From NCBI GenBank assembly GCA_020002185.1, contig CM034534.1, positions 32,222,049-32,286,048 of the forward strand: a stretch of 64,000 bases of DNA, written 5' to 3'. Both the position numbers and the translations under genes were made by a program. Shown here piece by piece: positions 1-11,908 of the stretch (positions are counted from its first letter, which is position 1; the number at the start of each line of letters is the position of its first letter). The stretch is from Paraescarpia echinospica. Its lineage: Eukaryota; Annelida; Polychaeta; Sabellida; Siboglinidae. Below the pieces are notes generated by a model. That model was not told the DNA's origin. It made no database searches and worked only from the letters and a program-made list of their open reading frames with translations.

Positions 1-438
1 GACGGTCGAACCAAGGGCCGTCGCGACGACTACCCCTAGTGGCGCGGCCTGTCCCTATGACAGAAACCGCCAAAAATAGACGGTGAGTCATCGCCATAAC
101 TCTCGTACGCCGAATTACCCTTTCTGAACTTGACGTATTGCCCCCCCTGCCAATGACGTCACTGACCTAGACACTAGAATATTCCATTGATTCACAGGCC
201 GAAGCAGTGCGGTCTCAAAGGCGTGGATGGCGGTTTCAACATAACTATCTATTTTGGCCGTCGAGATATCTGCTGTGAATGGGGTAACATTTGTTTTGAC
301 CCAATGACGTCAATGAAGGCGTCACGCTTCAGTAAATACGGACAATAGCTCTTGGCTCGTAAACAGATTTAACAATGTAAATACATGCCAGTCAAATTGT
401 GGTAATTAACAATAAATTGTCATCAAATAGATAGCACT
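1..438. other. Non-coding stretch with two CCAATGACGTCA sites
   Basis: No open reading frame of note. The palindrome TGACGTCA (CRE/ATF-type consensus) occurs at 154-161 and 305-312, each preceded by CCAA so that both read CCAATGACGTCA. This could be promoter-like sequence or chance; no coding exon can be attached to it. Confidence 0.3.
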
Positions 439-1201
439 GACATCTTGCTGTGGATGGAAGCAAATAAATTGAAACTAAATCCAGATAAAACTTATCTAAT
501 TATTATTGGCACAAAACATCAACGAAACAAGGTTGTTAACTACTTTCCATTTAAATTGCTTGGTAATGATACATCACCATCATATACTGTTCGTAATCTA
601 GGTGTTATCTTTGACAGTGATTTCAGCTTTCACCAAAACATTTCTCAAATATGTATTCTGTTTCTACCACATACGTGATTTCCGCCGAATTCGACGTCAT
701 TTGTCTTTATCTACTGCTAAAACAATATCAGTATCTCTAATTAGCAGTCGCCTTGACTACTGCAACTCTCTCCTAAACGATATTGCTAAAAAGGACTTAG
801 CTAAACTCCAACGTGTACAGAATTTTTTAGCACGTGTAGTACTAAAAGCACCTCGTTTCTCACAATCTCTGCCCCTACTTAGACAGTTGCATTGGCTTCC
901 AGTTACATATAGAATACAATTCAAATTAGCCACTATCACATATCGTACCCTTTCTACGCAACACTTATCCTATTTGTTTAGTCTCCTTCGTTTTTCCGAT
1001 ATCCCGAGGAATCTCAGATCATCTCTTTCACAACGACTTTTTGCTCCGAAAACCAAGACTAATATCGGCAAACGTGCTTTTTCTGTAGCTGCACCCAAAA
1101 TCTGGAACCAACTCCCTATCGCTTTAAAATCATCGGAGACGATAAATACCTTCCGTAAAAAACTAAAAACTTATTTATTTGAAATTGCATTCCCACCCTA
1201 A
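439..1201 (+). pseudogene. CR1/L2-type LINE, C-terminal reverse transcriptase fragment (frameshifted)
   Basis: This is the 3' part of a non-LTR retrotransposon ORF2. It begins inside the thumb region (WMEANKLKLNPDKT, then VRNLGVIFDS) and continues through SSRLDYCNSLL, LQRVQN, LHWLPV and AFSVAAPKIWNQLP to the usual C-terminus ending FPP. The reading frame changes between about 602 and 678, so the copy is dead. The endonuclease and catalytic RT motifs are missing, which is typical 5' truncation. The same protein family is seen more completely on the minus strand at 43,775-45,337, including the shared NLGVIFDS, LDYCNSLL and LHWLPV blocks. Confidence 0.85.
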
Positions 1202-1478
1202 CCTTCGGCGGCCCCTTGCTCTAATGACGACTCTTGCGTGTCCCTGTTTAGTGTTCGAGGCTATATTTGGCGGAGATAGATCGTAGAAATTGGTGGTGCA
1301 TAAAAGTTGATAAACAAAAACTAAAAACTTATTTATTTGAAATTGCATTCCCACCCTAACCTTCGGCGGCCCCTTGCTCTAATGACGACTCTTGCGTGTC
1401 CCTGATTAGTGTTCGAGGCTATATTTGGCGGAGATAGATCGTAGAAATTGGTGGTGCATAAAAGTTGATAAACAAGTG
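1163..1478 (+). repeat. 158-bp tandem duplication of a LINE 3' end
   Basis: The last codons of the LINE fragment plus its 3' untranslated sequence (CTAAAAACTTATTTATTTG through GTTGATAAACAA) occur twice in direct order. The units start at 1163 and 1321, giving a period of 158 bp, and are almost identical (one clear difference: CCCTGTTTAG versus CCCTGATTAG). Confidence 0.85.
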
Positions 1479-2020
1479 GAATTACTGATTGATAAGTATT
1501 ATTCTTGCCTTAATATCATTCATAAAGTTGCAATAAACATATATTGAGTAGCAGTTGTGCTTAAAGTTAGTTAGTTATAGTATTTTAGAATACCTTAGTA
1601 TAGTGAGTGATAATAGGGTAACTCACTTAGGCTTCGATAATTTGAAAACAAGATTTAACAAACATGATTATGTGGTAGAATATATAGGAGATAAAGTAAC
1701 AACCATCAAACTACTTACATAAGATAATATCTGTGTAAGCCAGTACTTGCTAGATATTTTGATTAGGTAGCATTGCCATTGTTGTTAAAATTAAGCAAGG
1801 GCGATAGTCGGGCGGCGTAACCTAAATAAATAAAGCAGCCTAACGTAACGTAATTGATTGTATTTAAATTAGGTCACTACCGGTAATGTTAGCGTTCGTG
1901 TCAGGATAAATAGTTGGCTGTGTAATTGAAATTTGTAACCTAAAGTGTGCTGTAGTACACAGGAAACAGTCTTTATAAAGACTAAGTTAGTTAAGTTATT
2001 AAATAATTTCTGATCGGGAT
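1479..2020 (+). other. Non-coding; probably includes the 5' UTR of the CR1 element
   Basis: AT-rich with no coding signal. The stretch just before the ORF1 ATG at 2021 is likely the 5' untranslated region of the downstream CR1 element, but the exact 5' end of the element is not visible and no target duplication was found. Confidence 0.35.
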
Positions 2021-3224
2021 ATGGCGCCTTGCAAGCGGCAAGTCAAGGCAAAGCGACACTTGGTGTGCGATCACTGCCACAGCTGGGTAGATTTTGCATT
2101 GTCCGGCTGTGGGAAGTCATGGGCAGAAACCATGGAGGAAGGATTCACCTTTCAGTGCATTGGGTGTTGGAAGGTGGAGTGTCTGCAGAAGGAGATAGTT
2201 AGGTTGACAGATATTGTGAAGGGAATGGAGATGGGAATTAGCAAGGAGGCAGGTCGAATGGAGAGAGACGACAGGGAGAGAGGTGAGAATACTGCAAGAC
2301 TGAAGGAGAATAGCAGTGGCAAGAAAACTGAGGAAAGGAGATTGAGAGGAGGGAAGGTGATTGGAGAAAGAAATTGGAAAATCGACAACAGAAAACGTGA
2401 CAAGCGTGAAGGTGACAGGGAAGAAAGTGACCGTAGAGAAGGAGGGAGGGAAGATGGGAAGGGAGAGGAGAGAGGAAAACGAGATGGGACGAACGAAGAA
2501 GGGACGAAAGGAAGTGAGAGAAAATGTGATAGAAGAGAAGTCGATAAAAGGGAAGGTGACAAGAGAAAAAGCGACAGGAAAGAATGGATCGGAAGAGAAT
2601 GTGACAGGAGAGAAGACGACAGGGGGGAAAGACAACAAGCAGACAGATGCAAACCGAAGAAGGAGCTATTCTAAGGCAGTGATAGAGGGGGCAATGAGGA
2701 AAGAGAGGGTGTTTATGGGCGACTCCATTATGAGAAAGACGGACAAGGCACTGAGCGAGGGGAAGGACATCGTTGTTTGTTTACCGGGGGCTAGGATTGA
2801 ACATGTAACTGACAGGGTAGAGAAGGTATTGGGACATGGCAAGGGGGGGTCTATACTGGTACATGTAGGAACAAATAATGCAGACAGGGAGGGAACAACT
2901 GCGATAGTACAGAAGTATAGACAGTTAGTGAGGAAGCTACAGAAGACGAGAGTTGAACAGGTTATTCTGTCAGGAATTTTGCCAGTAATGGGAGGAAGGG
3001 GGGCAACGTATAGAAACTGTAAGAGGATGGCGATCAACGTACTAGTTGAGCAGATGTGTGACGAAGAGGGGGTGGGATTCACAGATTTATGGGGATACTT
3101 TGTTGGGAGGGAAGATATGTACATGAGAGATGGCCTCCATCTTAGTGGAAAGGGGGCAGCAGTTTTCTCAGAGAACCTGCTGCGATCTGTTGACAGTGGG
3201 ACAGGTTGTATCTATTTAAACTAG
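2021..3224 (+). pseudogene. CR1 ORF1: PHD-like zinc finger plus SGNH esterase (one frame break)
   Basis: The N-terminal part (from the ATG at 2021) has a Cys/His cluster, CDHCHSWVDF then CIGCWKVEC, resembling the PHD-like finger of CR1 ORF1 proteins. A long Lys/Glu/Arg/Asp-rich linker follows, encoded by degenerate GA-rich repeats. The C-terminal part is an SGNH hydrolase: block I VFMGDSIMRK with the catalytic Ser, block III LVHVGTNNA, and block V DGLHLSGKG with the Asp/His pair. The first part is open to 2674 and the esterase part lies in the next frame (open from before 2361 to the TAG at 3222-3224), so there is a +1-type frame change in the linker. The G6 run at 2622-2627 is a plausible site. 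The esterase is thought to help with membranes or chaperone functions in retrotransposition; its role is not settled. Confidence 0.85.
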
Positions 3225-6102
3225 ATTCGCAGGGGGGACTCACAGAAAAGCCTGAAAATGGAGGCATAGATAAAGACAGCACAAATAAATCAGCAAATAA
3301 CAGTGTGGAAAACTCTTCTGAAGCTGGATATAAATGTGTTTGTTTAAATGCAAGGAGTATAGTAAACAAAAGAAATGAACTAAACATTATGGTAGAAGAT
3401 ATTGACCCTCATATAATAGGTATAACCGAATCCTGGACCACCACCGATATATCAGATGCTGAATTGGGACTGACAGGATATGTAATGTTTAGAAAAGATA
3501 GAATAGGAAGAAAGGGAGGTGGAGTTATTTTATATATTAAAGAATCTATTCAGGCTTATGAAATAAAATTAGAAAGAGAAGCAGATTGCGAAGAAGCTGT
3601 TTGGTGTAACATAGTTACAGGAAACTCAACGTTAACAGTTGGGTTAGTTTATCGAAGTCCAAACATAAGCATAGAAGAGAATGAAAAAATACAAAACGCT
3701 ATAAGGGAAGTAAGCAAACGGGACTGTATTATTATGGGGGATTTTAACCACGGGCATATACAATGGAAATCTCTACAGAGTATGGGGAGTGAGGACCACA
3801 AGTTTTTAGTTTTAGTTCAAGATACATTCCTTTCTCAACATGTGCTAGAACCAACCAGGGGTGAGAATGTGTTAGACATAGTTTTGTCCTCACATAATGA
3901 ATTAGTTGACAATGTCAAGATATGTGAGCCACTGGGGAGTAGCGATCACAACCAGATACATTTTATCATCAAAGTAAAATCAGAAAGGAATAGTAAAAAG
4001 CAGTATAGGAGAAATTTCCACAAAGGAAGGTATAAGGACATGAGGAAATATTTAGCAAAGATAGACTGGAATAACACACTGAAAAATAAGACGGCAACAG
4101 AATGCTGGAATGTATTAAAGAGTGAAATTAAGTGCATAGTCGATAAATTTGTACCCTTCAAAAAACAAGGAAAACGGTCCAAAAAGAAACACTTATCGAA
4201 AGAAGCCATTAGAAAAATTAAGTACAAACAAATGATGTGGAAGTCATACAGATGTACTGGAAATGATGAAGACTACAACAGTTATAAAGAAGCACTTAAC
4301 CAAGCTACAGCTGAAATTAGAAATTCAAAGAGAAGCTATGAACAACAATTAGCTAGTAATATAAAACATGACAGCAAGAGTTTTTATGCGTATGTTCGAA
4401 GCAAACAGAAAGTTCAAGATAAAGTCGGTCCTCTAGAAGATAGTGCTGGAAATATAATATCAGAGGGATTCTTAATGGCAGAAGACCTGAATGAGTACTT
4501 TAGTTCAGTGTTTACCAGGGAAGATATTAGTTCACTGCCAGTACCAGAGGCTAAGTTCAAGGGGGCAGATTCAGACTATTTAGGACAATTAATTGTAACC
4601 CCGGAAATGGTAGGTAAGAAAATAAGGGCTATGAAGGATAATAAATCACCTGGAGTGGATGGTATTCCACCCAAACTACTATTGGAAATTGTAGAACAAA
4701 TTAGCATACCGCTTGCAACAGTTTTCAATTTGTCATTAGAAGAGGGAGTGGTTCCTTTAGAATGGAAAGAAGCAAACATTATACCGTTATTCAAAAAAGG
4801 TTCGAGAAAGAAGTCAGAGAACTATAGACCAGTGAGTTTAACATCAGTGATTTGTAAATTGTTAGAAAGACTAATTAAAGATCACATGGTGGATTTTCTT
4901 GTTAAACAAAACTTGATAAACCCATCTCAACATGGTTTTTTTAAAGCGAGGTCATGCTTAACAAATATGTTATGTTTTTTGGAAGACATCACTAAGTGGG
5001 TAGATGAGGGATCACCAGTAGATATCGTCTACTTAGATTTTCAAAAAGCTTTCGACAAAGTACCACATCAAAGATTACTGCTTAAACTAAAGGCCCATGG
5101 CATAGGAAATGGTATAATAAACTGGATAGAACAATGGTTGATTGACAGAAGACAACGTGTAGTAGTTGATGGGGAGGCTTCAAACTGGAAATCAGTATTG
5201 AGTGGGGTACCACAGGGATCAGTATTAGGTCCTATATTATTCTTAATATATATCAACGATTTGGATGATGAAATAACAAGCAAGGTGTTGAAATTTGCGG
5301 ATGATACAAAAGTGTTTAGAAGGATTAAAAGTGATGGAGATAGACAGCATTTACAAGATGATCTTGACAGGTTGATCAAATGGTCTGAAAAGTGGCAAAT
5401 GCTGTTCAATTTTGGGAAATGTAAATGCCTCCACACAGGACATGGGAACGAAGAGGTAGAATATACAATGGGGGGTACTGTACTAAGTACTACTGTAAAA
5501 GAAAAGGACTTAGGGTTAACCATTAGTGCTGATATGAAGGTTTCAGAGCAGTGCGGAATTGCAGCTTCAAAGGGAAATCAAATCCTTGGATTAATTAGGC
5601 GAAACATAACGTATAAGGAAAAAGAGCTAATAATACCGCTGTACAAAACAATAGTTAGGCCTCATTTAGAATATTGTATTCAAGCGTGGAGGCCATATCG
5701 CAGGAAGGACATAGATATGCTAGAAAGAGTGCAGAGGAGAGCAACTAAAATGATACCAAAACTGAGGGATCTTAGTTACGAAATACGCCTAAAAAATGCG
5801 GTTTAACAACACTAGAGACCAGGAGATTGAGAGGAGATCAGATAGAAGTGTTTAAAATATTGAAGGGTTATGAAAATATTGATAGAAATATTTTGTTCTC
5901 AGTTAAGAAAGATAGAAGGACTAGAGGACATGAACTTACATTGGCAAAGGAGCAGAGTAGATTGGATATAAGAAAGTTTTCATTTTCACAAAGGACTGTA
6001 AATGAATGGAACAGATTACCTGCTGATTGTGTGGGTGCTAGTAGCGTGAATATGTTTAAAAATAAAATCGACACATACCTCAGACGGGCGGGATACACAT
6101 AG
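3206..6102 (+). pseudogene. CR1 ORF2: APE endonuclease and reverse transcriptase (one frame break)
   Basis: The N-terminal third is an AP-endonuclease-like nuclease: LNARS near residue 48, GITESW near 72, MGDFNHGHIQW near 187 and GSSDHNQ near 244. The reverse transcriptase covers about residues 477-740: SPGVDGIPP, YRPVSLTS, LDFQKAFDKVPH, GVPQGSVLGP and the catalytic FADD near 697-700. The frame runs to a TAA at 5804-5806. The homologous C-terminal tail then continues in another frame (LRGDQIEVFKIL... to RRAGYT, stop 6100-6102); the A6 run at 5791-5796, one base short of the conserved frame, explains the break. No in-frame ATG precedes the endonuclease domain, so ORF2 probably depends on ORF1 translation (see the heptamer at 3215). 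Confidence 0.93.
3215..3221 (+). promoter_or_regulatory. Candidate -1 ribosomal frameshift heptamer between ORF1 and ORF2
   Basis: The ORF1 codons end TAT TTA AAC TAG, so T TTA AAC fits the X XXY YYZ slippery consensus in the zero frame and sits directly before the ORF1 stop at 3222-3224. A slip of -1 reads TTT AAA CTA GAT and enters the ORF2 frame, which is open across this site and lacks an early ATG. A downstream pseudoknot was not recognised by eye. Confidence 0.55.
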
Positions 6103-6150
6103 ATAAAAGGGTCGGACTCTCGATAAGCCAAAGGGCTTCCTTGTCCACCT

Positions 6151-6178
6151 GCCACCTAGAGTTAATTCTCTGGGTGGC
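6151..6178 (+). other. CR1 3' UTR stem-loop
   Basis: GCCACCTAGAG (6151-6161) pairs with CTCTGGGTGGC (6168-6178) around the loop TTAATT, with one G-T wobble. It lies about 50 bp after the ORF2 stop and 80 bp before the ATT tail. LINE reverse transcriptases commonly recognise such 3' structures on their own RNA. Confidence 0.6.
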
Positions 6179-6270
6179 AATCTTGTTAAATCTGTTAACG
6201 ATTTTGCCCAATGATTCTTGTACTTTGCGCCTCTGAGCTGAGCTATAGAAGTTTGTTATTATTATTATTA

Positions 6271-6669
6271 AAGTAATTGCAGCGACCATAAATAAAACAT
6301 TGGGTAAACATCTGCACCGCGATCGGTGTCTTTTAAACAAAACCTTTTCCCAGTACAGGTAATTAACAATCCGTGGTTATTAATCAATGTACGAACGTCA
6401 AATCAATATTGTCTTCCTTTTATCGCTCAGAGACTAAAGACTATTATTACAATAAATTCAAATCTAGGAAGAAAATTGAAGATAGCGAAACACATATAAG
6501 CGGTGACTGTATAATGTGTACATGGTTATATTATTCTCTGTGGAGAACGCCTCGCTTTGTTCGTGGGAGAGACAGAGGGATCTTGCCGACAAAGTCCTGG
6601 CTCATCAATGCTACGTCACAATGGTCGACAAACGCTAAATAACACAATGCGCTATTTATACTCTCTACA
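6271..6669. other. Non-coding stretch downstream of the CR1 element
   Basis: AT-rich and without recognisable genes. A short open frame at 6373-6642 shows no family motif and looks accidental. Confidence 0.4.
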
Positions 6670-6880
6670 ATAGCTTATACCCACCCATGGAGCATCACGC
6701 TAGTTCCATCTGATGAACTGATCACCACTCGATTATATCAGAGAGGAGAAAGGCCCTCAAGAAAACAGAGCATATAAAAACACTAATTGAAATAACGTAG
6801 ACCTATACTAAATAACTACCGTTGTGTTTTCTGAGACACATCGCCATTTGGTAGATCAGAGGTCAATGGTCCAAACGGAA
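6670..6880 (+). repeat. Unnamed dispersed repeat, copy 1
   Basis: It starts AGCTTATACCCACCCATGG and continues through GATCACCACTCGATT, GAGAGGAGAAAGGCCCTC, GTTGTGTTTTCTGAGACACA and TTGGTAGATCAGAGG. It aligns along most of its length with 11,909-12,120 in the same orientation. Neither copy has obvious inverted ends or coding capacity, so this is a SINE- or MITE-like family of unknown type. A 17-bp tandem pair, GTTACCATGGTCCAA, follows at about 6917-6951. Confidence 0.65.
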
Positions 6881-7210
6881 CCAATAGAAAGAGGTAGATG
6901 GACTTCAGCGCCTTGAAGTTACCATGGTCCAATGTTACCATGGTCCAACGTTAACGTATTAAAACATATAATTTTTGATTTTGTTAGTTACTGATTGTCG
7001 ACAAGTGTGCCAAGCGTGTGTGGATACTAGAACAGAAATCTGATTGATTGAGCAAGGCAGACCAGTCGGACATTAGGCGTCAAATGCCTGCATGTATACA
7101 TGATGCATACAATCCAGTGATAACTTCAGTGGTGTGTCGTGTTTGAAATTCGGCTAACAATATTAGTATCCGACTGGAAAACACACATAGCTAGGATCTG
7201 GTTGACAGTC

Positions 7211-7228
7211 TGTGATTACATACATACA

Positions 7229-7259
<31 letters not shown>

Positions 7260-7296
7260 CATACATACATACATACATACATAAATACATACATAC
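7211..7296. repeat. (ACAT)n microsatellite
   Basis: A nearly pure tetranucleotide array with a few interruptions (TACATTACAT near the start, ATAAATAC near the end). The rest of 6952-8017 is AT-rich DNA in which I see no gene. Confidence 0.95.
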
Positions 7297-8017
7297 GGGA
7301 TAAGGAATTCAAATGCAACCACATGTGTCTATTTTCGTCATGGCTAGGTTATACATAAACAGCTCTGGTTTATTTCACGTTACATGTCCCCAATCGATTT
7401 TTAATGACATCTCTCGAGTTTTTACCGCCATATATTTGCCGGTGTTGCAGTAAATGGGTCACTCGGTGACTGTGAAAGCACTTGCGATGAGATTGTAGGT
7501 CGACTCGTCAGTCTGTCATGCCGATGGGCACCACCGAAGGACGACCATAAAATAAGGTTTCACATATCGTTGTCTCTGGTATGCCAACTTCACCACCTGC
7601 TCTGAAATTCGTGCCAATTAGATGACTAATGCACAATTTGAAATCTGAACATGGGCCGTTCAACGATAATTATTGCAAAGAGGACGTAATTATAACTATA
7701 TAATTGGAAAAACTTTACAAACCATCTGTAATAATAAAATTAGCTTACGAACATACCAAACCGCCGATATAAAAATGTAATTACATTAAACCCCGCTGAT
7801 GTATTATGGGTGTGGTATGTGGTATTAAAACCAAAATATGCATAATTATGTGGTATAATTTTAGGTGCAGTGAAGTAGCCCTACTATGAAATGCATGCGG
7901 TCTGAGAAATAAAAAGTAATAACATTTGTTATTAGTCATATCAGTTTATGTTTTTCATTGTAACATATATATTACAAATTAATAAGTGTTGTCAATAACA
8001 TGACAAATGACAAAAAA

Positions 8018-8053
8018 ACACATGCACGCACGCGTGCACACACGCGCGCGTAT

Positions 8054-8130
<77 letters not shown>

Positions 8131-8195
8131 GACAGACACACACACGTACGCACGCACGCACACACGCACGCTCGCACGCACACACACACACATTA
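8018..8195. repeat. (CA)n microsatellite with CACG variants
   Basis: A long pure CA core (about 8056-8126) is flanked by interrupted CACG/CGCA stretches. Open frames on both strands here are artefacts of the dinucleotide repeat. Confidence 0.95.
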
Positions 8196-9022
8196 CATCA
8201 TACAATTACATAATAGCTCCACTATAACACAGAAAGTACGCCTAGTTGAGTCAGTTAATTGGTGGTATCGTCCGTAAACAGTAATTGTGAAAACAGGCCA
8301 CCGACCAGTAAGACGCCTCCTGGGGGACATGACATGTATACCGGCTTAGAATGTGTCACTGGGTCAGAGGCGCGCATTTCTCTGACAATTCCACTTAACA
8401 AAACTGTCACATACCATGTAAGCAAATCAGGGACGTACTGTTTTGCGGAGATCTCGTAATGATGTCTAGATGAACAAAGAATAACTTAATTGCCTTTACC
8501 AAGATCGCACGATGTCAAGGTCAAGTCCAGAAAGTCAAGATGATGACCTCAAAGTATCGCACTATCCGTATATTGTTAATAAAGTTCAAACCAATCATGT
8601 CAGAATCCTGAATGTCGAGTCTATCAACATCAGCATTAAATGGCGCACATTTTGAGGTCAATCACAAGTTTATTATAGGTAATGCAACCCGGAATGACGG
8701 CAAACAGTATCAGGAACTATCCTTTTTATCACAGGAAGCGGCGGTAATTTTGGATTTATGCTAATTATAGGGTGTTAACGAATCCCAAAATAGGTGTCCT
8801 GTATCAGTATTTGATTAGTATCTATTAAAGGTCACCTGTGCCAAATTTAGTGATTTCTTCCAAAGATGAACATTCAAAACCCTAAGACAGCAGACTAAAC
8901 AATGGATGTAACGCTACGTCTTTCACCGTACACCTTTTTTATTCAGTTTTGTTAAAATCAACTGACACACTATTACATTTTACCGCAGCCGGTCCAAATT
9001 CGCTGACAAATTGGCACGTACG

Positions 9023-9029
9023 GATGCAT

Positions 9030-9060
<31 letters not shown>

Positions 9061-9094
9061 TGGATGCTTGCACACATGCACGCACGCAAGCACG
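9023..9094. repeat. (ACGC)n microsatellite
   Basis: Repeated GCACGCACGC units with ATGG/TTGC interruptions. Confidence 0.9.
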
Positions 9095-9277
9095 CCTATT
9101 TCAATAATCTTAATTTATTAAACAATCATGACTAAATAAATTAAGTTATGTTTAAGTAAACAGACCCATGTCTATGCTGTATTCATTGAACCCGAGTTAC
9201 GGTTTTGAATGAGCGGGCGTATGTACACTTCAGAGGCCAACGAAAATAACCCGTGGCGCCTCTAGTGCATAATATAA

Positions 9278-9282
<5 letters not shown>

Positions 9283-9308
<26 letters not shown>

Positions 9309-9353
9309 GCGTATAGTATAGTATATATATATATATATATACTATACTATACA
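9283..9353. repeat. TA array forming a perfect-looking palindrome
   Basis: A TA run, then TATAGTATAGTATATA, a second TA run, and the mirror ATACTATACTATA. The GTATAGTATA and TATACTATAC blocks are inverted copies, so the region can form a cruciform or hairpin. Confidence 0.85.
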
Positions 9354-10225
9354 ATGTTATGCCTTAAACTGTGGAGTTCAAAACTTTGACACATATATCG
9401 AGACAACAGAGAGTTAACACAGTTGTCGAATTGCATGGATATTCGATTGTTTGAATAATATCATGGGGATGTGTTAAGTGTCTGTTTTCTAAACGGTACA
9501 CCGTCTGCTCACTGGTTTGTGTCTTAATCTATTTTGTCTACCAAAATATGAAATACATTATTTTGCATCACAGAAGAAAACCATTTTGTTTTGAGCATTA
9601 AAAACAAACGAAAATACTATACCCTATACATCATAACATGAATTATTTGCAAACTTTATGTCAACTACTGATTACCCCCACGATGCATTGCTTTTTTACG
9701 CCGCCTAGCGAACAGAAAAAAGCGAACTGGGATAGGAACAACTGGATGGTCAAAATTATGTTATTTTAACGCTAACAAACAATTACAGTTCACCCAATAT
9801 TGTAACCGACTTGCGACAGCAGTTCACAAAATGTTAAGGAAAGAAGAGGTTGGATTTCATCCAACATATTAGGCCCTACATACTAAAATGTCATACTGAA
9901 AAACCTCATTGAGCAGGACACAGAGGGGCGGAGAGAACTGAGTGGAAATTTACCTTCGATGGCATCCTCTGAGACGGTCTCTGCGTACATGTGGAATCAC
10001 ATTGAATATTGTTGACCTCATGATGCAGTATTACTAGAATCATTATCGACCTATCCACCATCACACACTGGCATATCTCATTTAAGATCAATAGTGTCAT
10101 TTAATCTTACCATATACTGGAAGACCAATAAGAGGAATCAATGTTGTCTTTTCTTGTGGATGTTGACTTCGCTAATATATAGTGCTCCTATTATAGTTTG
10201 AGATACGACGTGCAAGAAAACAACT

Positions 10226-10292
10226 GACAGACAGACAGACAGACAGAACAGACAGACAGACAGACAGACAGACAGATAGACAGACAGCCATA
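10226..10292. repeat. (CAGA)n microsatellite
   Basis: ACAGACAGACAGACAG units with a single GAACAGA interruption and degenerate edges. Confidence 0.93.
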
Positions 10293-11585
10293 CAGAGAGA
10301 TAGCTAGACAGAAACAAGGACATCAATCAATCACAAGACACAAACAAGGTTAATGAGGCTGAAATACACTAAATCCTGATTCAGAATGCTGGCGAGTCAC
10401 GGACACAGATCATAGTCAATGTTCCATCCATTTACTGCTGCATATTGGTACGGGGCTGAGGTTAACAAAAGCCCTCAAACGACAGAAATGCGGTCATTTT
10501 GTTCTATTTAACATTTAATTGGCATGTTGTTTTATGGTCTAACTCTTCCGCGGAGTTGCAAAATATGTGAAATGACAAACCAAACATTATGTGTCATGCC
10601 CGTAGGCTAGGGGTGTGGTGGTGCATACGCACCCCCTGGGCCGCTGCGGTAACAAAACTGCTTGAGGGGAAAGAGTTCCGGTTGAGGGTAATTAGTTCAG
10701 CTCGATAAGAACTGAACAACCGGTAGTTTCACCCTCTGCCTGTAGTTCCACCCCTCTTCCGATTACTTCTCCGACAGTTCAGCGTCTCTGGCAACAATCT
10801 GGGACATCATCGCAAACATACTCCAACAGCACCTCCCCCCCCCCCTCCCGCGCCCCTCTTCCGATGCCATGTCCGAGCTGAGGCTCGGCTGAGTTACCAA
10901 AAGGCTTCAGGTTTCCCTAAAAACGCCACCTCTCCAACAAAAATCACCCAAGCTGCGGGGTATATGTTGTAGGCAATGTACAAATAATAGCTACGGACTT
11001 GTAGTTTAGATGTGTTTCAAAGATTTTGTATTGTACAACACGGTTTCGGGGGTGAACCATAGAAAAGTATTACACTTCAGTTTATCCTCTTTTCAACATA
11101 CTGTTGTTTATTTATGTAGTAATACTTTCTTTTCATCACTATTATATAATACTTCGGTTCTCTGCCTGTCTGTTTATTTGTTTGTCTGTCTATCTGTCTG
11201 TGGACCCATATCTCCGTTAGTTCTGCATGTGTGGGGCTGACATTTTTATTGATCTAACCGGCCTACCGTGTGGTTCATAAATTTAGATTTTTCGAAATTC
11301 ATCCTTGGAGGTCACAATTTAAAAATGGAGCCTATCTCCGTCAGTCTTACGTGTACGCAGCTGACATGTTGTATGTGATTTAGCGAGCCCGCTGGGGGTG
11401 ATTCGTAGATTTAGATTTTTTCGAAATTCGTCTGGGTGGTGGGAAGCTCGGGAGTCATAATTTCAAAACAGTTTTAGCGCAGAATGCTGTTTTATCCCGG
11501 GTAACGCTCAGTATGTTGTAAATTGTATTGCATTTTGTTATAATTGAAATAAATTAATTCTTTGTTATGTTGGAAATAAACGATT
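10293..11585. other. Non-coding stretch
   Basis: No supported gene. A C-rich tract at about 10,830-10,860 (CAACAGCACCTCCCCCC, then CTTCCGATG and CGAGCTGAGG) weakly resembles the middle of the GGCGGATCCAG-ended element at 31,150-31,200 and may be an old fragment of it. Confidence 0.35.
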
Positions 11586-11861
<276 letters not shown>

Positions 11862-11908
11862 GTGAAACTACCGGTAAGATAAGTTGGTTCAAGTTATTGG
11901 TGAAAACT

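Larger units (their letters stand above)
2021..6270 (+). mobile_element. Nearly full-length CR1-family non-LTR retrotransposon
   Basis: It contains ORF1 (zinc finger, charged linker, SGNH-type esterase) and ORF2 (APE endonuclease plus reverse transcriptase), then a short 3' UTR with a stem-loop and a (GTT)ATTATTATTATTA tail at about 6254-6270. This is the known CR1 layout, in which ORF1 of several families carries an esterase domain. The real 5' end lies somewhere upstream of 2021. Two frame breaks (one in ORF1 between 2361 and 2674, one in ORF2 at the A run 5791-5796) make this copy inactive, but the small number of lesions suggests a fairly recent insertion. Confidence 0.9.
8196..10225. other. 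Non-coding stretch with short simple repeats
   Basis: AT-rich DNA without a supported gene. It contains an (ACGC)n tract at 9023-9094 and a TA-rich palindrome at 9283-9353. No exon-like segment with family motifs was seen. Confidence 0.45.

Noticed and set aside
2117..2652. Minus-strand Ser/Phe/Leu-rich open frames
   Set aside because: Antisense shadow of the charged GA-rich linker of CR1 ORF1.
7972..8227. Cys/Val- and His/Thr-rich open frames
   Set aside because: Translations of the CA microsatellite; no real coding signal.
10800..10910. Third copy of the GGCGGATCCAG element
   Set aside because: Only a C-rich core with CAACAGCACC and CGAGCTGAGG resembles it; terminal repeats are absent, so the match is too weak to call.
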